From NCBI GenBank assembly GCA_009746045.1, contig RPFO01000165.1, positions 1,041,546 to 1,103,545 on the forward strand: a stretch of 62,000 nt of DNA. The letters run 5' to 3'. Below the pieces are notes generated by a model. It worked only from the letters and a program-made list of their open reading frames with translations. It made no database searches and was not told where the DNA came from. The translations under genes and the position numbers were made by a program. Positions 50,150 through 60,900 of this stretch are shown here, in pieces. Source of the stretch: Mesostigma viride (taxonomy: Eukaryota > Streptophyta > Mesostigmatophyceae > Mesostigmatales > Mesostigmataceae). Each line of letters begins with the position of its first letter. Position 1 is the first letter of the stretch.

Positions 50150-51890
50150 TCTGCAGTCGTCGCCTCAGTAAGACGCCCCGCCGCAGGCGAGGTCGCAACC
50201 CCCCTCCCCCCTCAGCGAGCCGATAGTCTTTACATGTATTGAGGTCGCAATGAGGCCCCCCCCCCCCCTCAGCGAGACGTCATAGTATGCGGGATCCCCC
50301 GCCCCCCGCGCCCCCCAACCCACCCGGAGGTCCCCCCCACCCACCTCCCGGCCCCTCAGCGAGGGCCGGCCACGATGCGATGGCGGATCCGTCCCCTGCA
50401 ACACCCCCCCCCACCCCCCACCCGGAGGTGGCCCCCCCCTCTCCCCCCCCCCCTCAGCGAGACGTCATAGTATGCGGGATCCCCCGCCCCCCGCGCCCCC
50501 CACCCACCCGGAGGTCCCCCCACCCCCACCCCCGGGCCTCAGCGAGGGCCCTCCATGATGCACTGGCGGGATCCTCCCCGCCTGAGTGAGACGGCGAGGT
50601 CGCAAGGCCCCCCGCCCTCCTCAGCGAGACGCCACCTCAGCGAGGTCCTTTGCGCTGCGGGATCCCCCCCCCCCGCCCCCCACCCCGAGGTGCCCCCCCC
50701 CCTCTCCCCCCGGCCCCAATTGAAGCAATTGAAGCAATACTTAAAAATTGAAGCAAAAGAAGGCGCAAAGCCGACCGTAACTCTAGTAGTCGAGTTTCGA
50801 TTCGTCCGCCGACACATGGCAACTCGATTCAAGTCAACTGAAGCTTATGAAGGGGGCTGAAAAAAGGAAAAAGTCGGGAGACAAATAACGACACGCTGTG
50901 TGGGCCTGTAACACCGCAGACCGTCCGCCCTTCCCAGTTCCCACCCACCCGGAGGCCATTTGCCGCCTCAGTGAGACGCCCCGCCCCAGGCGAGGTCGCA
51001 ACCCCCCCCCCTCAGCAAGCCGATGGTCTTTACATATATTGAGGTCGCAATGAGGCCCCCCACCCTCTTGAGCGAGTCGACGCCAGAGTCTGCGGGATCC
51101 CCCCACTCACCCACCCGGAGGTTCCCCCCCCCCTCCCCCCTCCGTCAGCCATGATACGCCCCCCCGCCCGGCCGACCGGCCCAGGAAAAGTACGAAGATC
51201 CGCCACAGGATGCCTCCCCGCTTGAGTGAGACGGCGAGGTCGCAAGGCCCCCCGCCCTCCTCAGCGAGACGCCAGAGTCTGCGGGATCCCCCGCCCACCC
51301 CGCCCACCCACCCACCCGGAGGTCGGTTCCCCCCCCCCCCCCCGCCCTCCCCCTCAGCCCGGCCGGCCGGCATGATGCGCCCCCGCCCCCCGCGAAAAGG
51401 CGTGGCGCGAAGGACAGGCGTCGACCACGAGGACCCCTGAAAAAGACCGGAAAAGTATGAAGATCCGCCACAGGATGCCTCCCCGCCTGAGTGAGACGGC
51501 GAGGTCGCAAGGCCCCTGCGCCCCCCCACCCGCCACCCGGAGGTTCCCCCGCCTCCCCCCCCCAGGACACTAAGACGGTCCGCCCCGGCCAGGCAAGGTC
51601 GCAGGGCCCCCCGCCCTTCTCAGCGAGCAAGACGCCAGAGTCTGCGGGATCCCCGCCCCCCGCCCCCCACCCACCCGGAGTTCCTCCCCCCCCCCCCCCC
51701 CCCCCCCCCCGCCCCCCGCCCCCCCACCCACCCGGAGTTCCTCCCCCCCCCCCCCGCCCCCCGCCCCCCACCCACCCGGAGTTCCTCCCCCCCCCCCGCC
51801 CCCCCCCCCTCCCCCCCCCCCCCCGCCCCCCCGCCGCGCCCACCCGGAGTTCCTCCCCCCGCCCCCCCGCCCCCCCGCGAAAAGGCGAAA
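50150..51890. repeat. C-rich repeat arrays
   Basis: Several diverged copies of a unit contain CTCAGCGAGACG, GGCGAGGTCGCAA, CTGCGGGATCCCC and CACCCACCCGGAGGT, separated by C-runs of variable length. The extreme is at 51680-51840, mostly C with CACCCACCCGGAGTTCCTC every 50-60 bp. The Gly-rich (minus) and Pro-rich (plus) ORFs are compositional. Confidence 0.85.
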
Positions 51891-52468
51891 ACCGTCGCAA
51901 GCTCGCTCGAGTCGCTAACGTCAACAATAATGTCGCGAGACGACTTGAAAGCCATAAAGATGCGAGCGAGTGAACGCGGCGCGAACTGAGGACAGGGGTC
52001 GACGACGAGGAGCGAAAAGTACGGAGATCCGCCACATATATATAGCCTTGCCGAATGCTATTGGAGATACGGCGTCTTCGGTCCAACCACGCACGGAAGC
52101 CTGGACGATCTCCAAATTCCGTCGACTTGCGCCCAACGGGAAAAGGCGAAAAGGACACCCGTCGATCACGAGGACCCCTGAAAATTAGTACGGAAAGTTA
52201 CGGCATACGGTCTTTACATGCAGGGCTTGACGGCTTTCGTCCGATGGTTTTTAATATAGTCGGATACAGTCGGTTGCAAAATCCCAATTAGCAACTCAGT
52301 TTCGACGACTTAGAAACTTTGGTCAGTTTCAAACCTAACGTCTATTGGTCCCTTTTAAGCACCTGCATGGATTCAAGACGGAGAATGTTAACAGCAACAA
52401 AAAGTATCTTCGCCCGTCATTCTTTGGACCGTCACTTCAGTACTAGTACGGACGACGCAGTTTGGATG

Positions 52469-52500
52469 TACCAACCTACGACGATCGTCGTAGGTTGGTA
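52469..52500. repeat. Perfect 32-bp palindrome
   Basis: TACCAACCTACGACGA is followed directly by its reverse complement, with no loop and no mismatch. Confidence 0.95.
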
Positions 52501-53009
52501 TATGGGCATCCGCCATGTGCAGGGGAATAACTTCTGGCGAACCTGTCCGGCCGCTAACGCAGTTTCGTCATTTCGACAGGTAGAAAGTCGAAACAGGTGG
52601 AAAGTAACACGGCGATAGCAACAGCGAAAAGACGAAAGCCGTCAAGCCGACCGTCACTCTAGTAGGCGACCCAGTTTCGATGAGTCGACAGGTGGCAAGT
52701 CGCAAAAGTTCGACCAACTACGCGCCAGTCAAGCTCGATCGACTCGCTAACGTCAAAATGTCGCGAGACGACTTTAAAGCCATTAAAGATGCCCGCAAGT
52801 GAACGCCAATTATAGCGTCTCACTGAACAAACGCCTTTCGTCCTCCGCTCAAGATACGCCGTCTTCGATCCAGCCACGCACGGAAGCCTGTACGATCTCC
52901 AAATTCCGACGACTTGTGCCCAACGGTAAAAGGCGAAAAGGACACCCGTCGATCACGAGTTATCCACTGAAATGTACGGAAAGTTACGGCGTACGGACCA
53001 CAGGATGCC

Positions 53010-53998
53010 CGATGGTTTTTAATATAGTTGATATAGGATCTGGTCTAGTAACGCGCCCTATTAGCCTTTCACCTGCCACCTCCACACGTGTGTGTGCCCA
53101 CCTTTAATTAGGATTCGCGGATACTCATTTCCCCTCTCACCTCTTTGGTCCATAATTGGCTAATAAAATATTCCCATTTCCCCGAAAAAATATTTAGGAT
53201 CTGCCAACGCCGCATTTTTTTTGGGTGTTGAAACTGACAGGTGGCGCTTCAAGACGGGTTTTTGGAAATCGCATCCGGTGCTGGCCGCACCCGATGACAG
53301 ATGACAATGACAAAAGGCTACGGTACGCGTCGATAAATACGGGTAACGCTTGTGAAAGGAACGGTGTGGGCTGATAAATACGGGTAACGCTTGCAGACGC
53401 GGCGGCATGAGCCGGAAACATTGTGATCAGGGACGAAACGAACGGAAAGCGCAGCCTACTGGCTCATACTCGTGGGTCAAGATGGCGGCCTATGGGCCAT
53501 ACCATGCCAAGGCGGCCGCGTAAAGTGTTTATGAACGGTGATTTTGAACGTGGCGTAAGAAAGAACCTGGCCACCACGCCGTTGTACAAGGCGGGAAAAT
53601 AATCGCTACGGCCAAGGTGAGGCTTCAAACACGATATCCCGCCCAGACGGCCCAGTCCATAAAGCTAAGAAGTAGGGTAGAAGGTGTACGCGTACTCTTG
53701 TCAGCCTTGGCGAACGTTTTGAATAACAGCCATACTTCCTTTGGCTGGTGAGTTTGTCGAGATGGGCCCGGGTGTGATGCCGGGCCACGACAACTACAGA
53801 CTGCGAGGAAAGGCCACGATGGTAGCGATGATCTTTTGCATTGCTGCCTTCTCGTTGGCGCCTGTCGCGGGCATGCTTATCGACCACGGTCGCTGTGTTT
53901 CGGCGGCACTGTCTAGCTCCCATGATGGTACGTCAGTGTTGACTTAAATCCTATGTCACGTTGTCCACCCGCCGCTTTTGATTATTGGATTTACTTGC
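53010..53998. other. Region upstream of the MULE/YqaJ gene
   Basis: GATAAATACGGGTAACGCTTG is duplicated at 53331-53351 and 53375-53395. A plus-strand frame at about 53764-53930 (VMPGHDNYRLRGKATMVAMI...) ends at a good GATG|GTACGT donor and might be an upstream exon. Its phase does not fit the first acceptors I see, so it is not included in the gene. Confidence 0.3.
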
Positions 53999-54958
53999 AT
54001 GTTGGGTACCATTTTTTCTTTTCTGCATCCTGTTAGTGCCATCGGTGCGCCTTTGGGTACCAACCTTCGGCTGCTCAGACCCCATCCCATGCATGTCCCC
54101 CTCGACTGGCCCGTCCATACTCATATCCCCCATGGCTTGTGCCATAACACAGGCCCCGCGTCCTCGATTTTGCCGTCGTCCTCGATCTGCTACTTGCAAG
54201 CGCGCGCCTCCGACGTCCCACCCGAGGGTCCTTACATCCGGTTCACCCAGCCCGCCTACACGAAGAATTCCTCCAACGTAGCAACCTTGTACACGGGCTT
54301 GGTCGGCATGTTGCCGCTAGCTGCATCGGCTGATGGTATATGGTCCCTCAAGCCTTCGTGGGCCCACATCCCTCTGTCCATCTTTCCAACTCTCCCTTTA
54401 CCCATCTACCAATTCATTCACCCCTCACGCTCTGGGTACCTCCGTCTCGTCCACGCTCCCTCTCATCCACCCATCCAACTTACCTTCAATGTATCGATTT
54501 TTGAAGATGTCCCTCGGTCCACCCCTCCACCTGTCCCTCCATTTGTCCCTCCCGCGGTCCCTGCACCCATCCATCGTTGCATGAACCCCTTCTCCATCTC
54601 GTCCGCACTCCCTCTCATTAATTCATCCATCCAGTTCCCTCAAATTTACCCCCTTGTCAAGCCTTCGTCATACATATACAAATTCGTTTCCATCACGTCC
54701 GAGTCCACCCCACCTTTCTTCCTCCCTCCCTCCCTTCCTATCCCCGTGTATCCAGTTCACTTGCGTGCCTTCTTGTGCCCATGGGGTCGTAACTTTATAA
54801 ATTTTAAAGGCACGAGGAGGTATTGGCGGGCACGTCTCAAATGCAACCTCGGAAAATGCTGGCTGAGGCCAAGCATCCGGTGTGGGTGGTTAAGGGACCT
54901 TACGCGGGATGGAGATGTCGAGCCGAACCCTGGGCCTGATCCAGTTTTTAACGACGAG
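53999..54958 (+). CDS. Exon 1: leader with 2A-like motif
   Basis: The frame is open from upstream of 53999 (first ATG, MLGTIFSFL) to the donor GACGAG|GTAAGC. The text is Pro/Ser-rich with hydrophobic stretches, then basic (FKGTRRYWRARLKCNLGKC), then the 2A motif. An intron could end at the pyrimidine-rich TTCTGCATCCTGTTAG near 54036, so the 5' part is provisional. Confidence 0.55.
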
Positions 54959-57900
54959 GTAAGCAAGCATACATCGAAACGGGTCCACATCACGCAGATC
55001 ATAATTGTTGGCTGGGCTTGGTTACTACTGCAAGGCATTGATATGGACTGGGCATTTTGCATGGCCGGTGATTTTTTTTCTTTGTATGTTAGTGGTTGAG
55101 AATGTTGAGTTATTTTTTAGATAAAACTCGACCGTTTTCCCATTATCTTGGTCCCCTAAACACAAACTCAAACCCTAAGTGTTCTCATCATTCTTTCACT
55201 GCTCTCCGCTTTTTGGGCCAACAGAACCAAGTTCCCAACCATGAAGCCCCGGCGGCCCATCATACTGCGGGCAAGCGGCGATTCGAACCAAGTGGCATGG
55301 AGCATCGCCATCAAGCACCATGCTTGCAGCAATCGCAATATCAGATTCAATACATGCGTCCATTGCAATGTGTACGTAGCGTGCCTCTTTGTCTTTTGGT
55401 CTGTGGGTGGTACTTGGCCAGAACATGCGTTGATAGCCATTTGCAAGGACGCATATAAAAGATTATGTCGCGTCGTCCATTAGAGATGCCTTAAATTGCA
55501 TGTACCCAGAAGTATACACCTTGTCAAGTGTCCGCTGTGCACTCGCATGCCGTACTACATTTCCAACAGGTGCAACGTCCCAACTTGGTTGCGCATGCCG
55601 CACCGAGCATGGCAAGGGGCTCCTCGCGATTGGAGACGGAGATGCGTTCCATTCAACAAGAGCAATCAATTCGTCACGAACGTTGTGTGGAGCAACTGCG
55701 GCAACATCATCCCATGCAACAACATCAAGAACGAACACAACAACAACAACAACAACAAGCGGTGCAGCTCCACCTGCAACGACAACATCCTCACCTGTTT
55801 TCTCTGGCATATGTAGGTTTTGCTCCTGTGTTATTTGGCTTTTCTTACAGCACTCCCTTCTACTCCATTGTTGGCTTGAAGAAATGTCTTTATCGACGTT
55901 CTGAGGGAAATGATGCTGATGCTGTGGCCATAGCTAGTGCACTAGCTTATGGTTGCTTATATATGTGCATTTGCTCTATTTGTTTGTAATGGTTTCCATT
56001 GCAGCAAATCCCTGTGCAACAAGAATATCTGCACCAGCAGTGCTTGCAGCCGCCACCACATCCGATGCAGCAGCATCAACCACTGCAACAGTCACCGCAG
56101 CCACTGCAGCAGCCACTGCAGCAGCCGCTGCCACCACCACTGCAGTCAGGGCAGCTATCGCAGCAGCCTCAAGTGGAGCAGCAAATCCCTGTGCAACAAG
56201 AATATCTGCACCAGCAGTGCTTGCAGCCGCCACCACATCCGATGCAGCAGCATCAACCACTGCAACAGTCACCGCAGCCACTGCAGCAGCCACTGCAGCA
56301 GCCGCTGCCACCACCACTGCAGTCAGGGCAGCTATCGCAGCAGCCTCAAGTGGAGCAGCAAATCCCTGTGCAACAAGAATATCTGCACCAACAGTGCTTG
56401 CAGCCGCCACCACATCCGATGCAGCAGCATCAACCACTGCAACAGTCACCGCAGCCACTGCAGCAGCCACTGCAGCAGCCGCTGCCACCACCACTGCAGT
56501 CAGGGCAGCTATCGCAGCAGCCTCAAGTGGAGCAGCAAATCCCTGTGCAACAAGAATATCTGCACCAGCAGTGCTTGCAGCCGCCACCACATCCGATGCA
56601 GCAGCATCAACCACTGCAACAGTCACCGCAGCCACTGCAGCAGCCACTGCAGCAGCCGCTGCCACCACCACTGCAGTCAGGGCAGCTATCGCAGCAGCCT
56701 CAAGTGGAGCACCAGCTCCGGCTGCAGCCGCTGACACCGATGTTGACGCCGGCGCAGGAGGAGCAACATCAGAGACCACAAGGACTACCAACAACGAAGA
56801 AATGTCACTTCAGATCAGCTGTGAAACGATGCTGTGTGGAGGGTCTTCTGGAAGCGAGTCCTGGTGCACCATTGCAGATTGTGATGGAGAAGGTTGGAAG
56901 CCATTGGTTTTGCTCGGAGCATGCCACCCATGTACGAAAAAGGGCGGAGGACAAAACCAAAAGGTATGAAATGCATTTATAACACATTCCCTTCTTCCTC
57001 ATATGCATGTAGTTCTTCTTTCCCGAAAGTCTAAACATGAATAATGTGATATGGTGCACCAAAGGCTTACCTAGCATTTCAGCACTCTTAAATATCATTT
57101 CAAGCAAATTGCAAGTAAAAGAGCTTGTGCGAACTGTCGCTAACTAATGTCTTGACGTGGGGAGTAGGCTTACCCACAACTGCGTCCTAGTTAGCCACAC
57201 ATTTTGTGCACTACATCAGCTGTCCTACACGTGCCTAGGTTTGTTTCCATCCTTGCCATCAACAACTCTTAATAAAACCGTACCATGTGAGCATACATGT
57301 GGTATGCTTCGTCGTGGGCCTGCTTTCAGGCAAAGCATGGCAAGTAGCCCTTTTGCCCCTCACGGGCACGCATCCGGAAAGCACATCGTAGATGCTTGTG
57401 GTTGACGACCTCACGACACATGGTGCATTTGTATACTTTGTGGATGCAGTGGCCAAGGTACCGTTACTGATGTCACTGTTGACATCGGCGAGGCAGTTGA
57501 TATGCCGGGTTCTACCCAAGGTGACACAGCTGCAAGCATTGGGCAGCATTTCGACGCCGGCAGCGGAAGTAATGGCACTGCGCCTGGTCCCAGTTCCAAT
57601 CCACAACGGCCTGTAAAGAAGTACGTGGTACCTAACTTGCACGCATTTTGACACAGAAAAACTGGGTGTTTTGATTGGGGTTTCTGGTTAGATGCAAGTG
57701 CAATGAGGTTGGATGGAATTGTTTTCATGGATGTGTTTATGGCAGGGCCCCATGTTACAAACTCTTCGCCAGGCCTTAGCGGTTAGAGCAACATGCAAAC
57801 AGTTGGGATGGAATGTTTTAACAGATGCGGTTATGGTCATTCCATGTAAAAACTGGGCCTTCGGTAGCACGTGGCATCAACATTATTCGACTCACAAGTC

Positions 57901-60900
57901 ACAATGCATGGGCATGCATTCATGAGAAAAGTGTATGTTCGCACCATTCACACTTTGTTGGAAAGAAAAATGGTACAAAGTAGCGAAGGTTGAACAACCA
58001 CTTAGGTCACATGAGTATGCTTCCTTTTGTCCAGGCATGGTTGTGAAAGGGGTTGAGAATTGATTATCGGAGCATTACCATCGGATTGATTATCGGAGCA
58101 TTACCACTACAATATTGGAATGCAGGTAGGTGAAGGAGTCTTAGTTGGCGGCTGCATGGATGCACTGTGTCATTGCCTTGTGCTCGTTGCAGTACATCAA
58201 GCGACCACCCAGTTCCATCGGGGTTTTCCGATTTGGCGCCAGGTATTCCTGTGGGCCCTTGGCCGTGTAATGGGGATGTACTTGGAGCTCGCAACGTTGC
58301 GATAACAGAGTTACGGCGATGGGCGCATACGACTTGTGATGGTGCGTACTCACTCAGAATAAAAAAGGTGAGCAGTGACAGTACCAAATTGACCCAGTTG
58401 CGATGCAATCTTGGCCACGAGGCAAAGCAAACAGGTGAGATAGCATCCAAGTCAAAGGGACTTGGCTGCCCGTGGTCGATTAGCATCAAGCTTCATCAAG
58501 GTGCATGGGTATTGTCCAACTTACCTTGTTTTCAGCACAACCACAAATTGCTAGACCGTGGTAATGGTGAGTTTTTGGCGGACCCAAAGCTACGCAGCAT
58601 CCCTCCCAAAATCCAGGAGCACTTGGCTACTTTCAAGGGCTTGAAGCTTGCTGGGGGGGTGGCGGATATCAGAGCCATCATTTCAGCCATCGCTAAGGCA
58701 TCAGACATAGAAGAGACATGGTCGGAGGCTGACATTTATGACTTTTACCGCATGACACCAGAGGAGCGCTTGAACTCTGCCAACAACCTATTTGAGTGGT
58801 GCATGAAGCAGAAGAACACTGATGCAGATTTTTTTTGGGCTGCTGACATGGACGAGGAGAACCGCCTTCTAAGGTTATTTTATTCAACAGGTGACATGCG
58901 GAGGCGATATGCGAGTTCTCGCCATCATCAAGTGGTGTCATTGGACACCACCCATGGCACGAATAAGTTCCGCATGAAGTTGATGCTCATTCTGGGAGTG
59001 GACGGGGACGGGAAAAATGAGTGTTATGGGGTGGCCATGACAGTCGATGAGACCTATGTGTCCTTTGATTGGATTCTGACATGCTTTGGGGAATGCATGA
59101 ATGGTCATATGCCACGAGTTGCGTTGTCTGACGAAGACCAAGCCTTAGTGAAAGCAATTGAGAAGCACAAGATGACTCATATCCTGTGCATTTTTCACCT
59201 TGCCACACTAAATTTGGTGGCCAATACAAAGGCGTGGTTTACTGGTGCAGGGTGGAAGAGATGGTACTCTAAATTCTGGGAAATCAGGAATGAAAGTGAT
59301 AGCCGCTCAATACCTAACTTTGACATGGATTTCGCCGAACTTGTAGAGCTGGCGCCTGCCACGAAATGGGGCCCGATTTGTACAAGCCTAGTTCAGTGGC
59401 CAGAGCTTCCCAACGTTGCATTTGGGACCCCGCAAGGGTCAACCAGCGAGCCCGTGGTTTTTGATCATGCTGTTCACTCTAACAAAATCACGGCAAGCAT
59501 TTTTGCCGCTGTCCTAGGCATGTATGAAGACGGTGCTGCTCGTATCTTGGGCCTGCCTCGCGAGCATGTGAGGGTCCTTGATGCTGTTGAGCAAATGGCT
59601 GGTGTTTCAAGGACTACTAGCGCCCAACTTGGCCTCATCGACCGAGTGCGCATGTTGTACGGTCAAATCCATGAGAAAACAGCAGTTCACGACTTCCGTG
59701 TCGTCCATAAGGATATCGCGGTACATACTTCACCTACCACGGTTTCACCTCTAGACGAGAGGCTGGCGGCAACACCGGACGGGATCATCACTGGCTGGCC
59801 AGGGTCAACATCTGCAGTTCTTGAGGTCAAGTGCCATTGCCCTTACAAGGATGCGTCGAATCGTATGCGAGGGGCGTCGAGCACAACAGCTACCTTGCCT
59901 CCTTGGTATGTTTTTTCTTGGTTGTTGTTTAGAGATGCGCTTTCGAATTTGTTGGCAAGCACTTGAATGGACAATGGCACCCAATTATTCAATGTTTATT
60001 ATTGTTGAGAATAATATATGATGGAGGTGAGATCGGCGTTCTGCAGCTGTCAGGGCACATGGGTTGCCACAATCTAGCATCAACCCTTGCAATAAAATAC
60101 AATGTACAAAAATGAATGTATACTACATGATATAGATTCCGTTGTAGTTTATTATTAGAGTGAATATGCTTTTAAAAAGATCTTAATATATTGGTTCTCT
60201 AGTGAGGCCATGGGTAGTCTTATGCAAGGTAGCAAAAATCTGACATTGTGAGAGAATTTGTGTTGTTTCTAAGTGGATGTCATCACCACCGATATCATCC
60301 TTGTGCTTTTTTTGTTGTTGAAATTGCATATCGTCATGGTTTATCGATGGCAGGTCATGCCCTTTCCATCGCACTGGTTCGAATGCTATGACTGCGAAGT
60401 CTAGGTGGGGATAGTTCATTGGGCTCGTATCGTAGCGTGACTCGATGGCAAAAAAAAGTAAAAAAAAAACTAATTAATGTACGCATTTTAATGTACACTG
60501 GCTTGCATGTTTCTTTGTTGCTTCTGTGCTTTCAGTGCATCCGGGCCATCGCGCGCTCCCAGGTTCATTTACGAAGCCGCGAAGCCATTGACACGGCTAT
60601 GCGCATCCCATTTTGCACAACTGCAATTGCAAATGCATTGTTGCAACGCCCGTATTGGTGTCCTTTTAACCTGGTCAAGGGATGCATGGCGCACATTTGA
60701 GGTGAGATTCTCCGATGAGTGGTTTGGTCTTGCGATGATGATGGTTAACCGTTTCTGGGATGCTTACATCATCAAAAAGGACCATAGACCAAAGGACGAC
60801 TACTGCTTCACTTTATTCCCCATGTATGATGCCTTCTTGCAGCTGACACAACAGTTGTGTGGCGCTGCTGTACCAAGTGAGCTGCATCACACATTGGCAC

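Larger units (their letters stand above)
49200..53010. repeat. Dispersed ~300-bp repeat, three copies
   Basis: AAGCTCGATCGAGTCGCTAA followed by AATGTCGCGAGACGACTT occurs at about 49305, 51900 and 52730. The last two copies share a further ~250 bp (GCACGGAAGCCTG, GACACCCGTCGATCACGAG, GATGGTTTTTAATATAGT). A linked CGACCGTCACTCTAGTAG module lies at 49220 and 52650, and a diverged form at 49450 and 50770. No coding potential. Confidence 0.7.

Noticed and set aside
51145-52158. Gly-rich minus-strand and Pro-rich plus-strand ORFs
   Set aside because: Pure consequence of C-runs and CACCCACC repeats; composition changes with run length.
53741-53947. Additional upstream exon of the MULE/YqaJ gene
   Set aside because: It has a good GTACGT donor, but its phase does not match the acceptors at about 54036 or 54083; left as a possibility only.
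55953-56969. Ala-rich and Ser/His-rich ORFs over the 177-bp repeats
   Set aside because: The Q-rich frame is the one that joins neighbouring exons in phase and leads into the transposase; the others are shadows.
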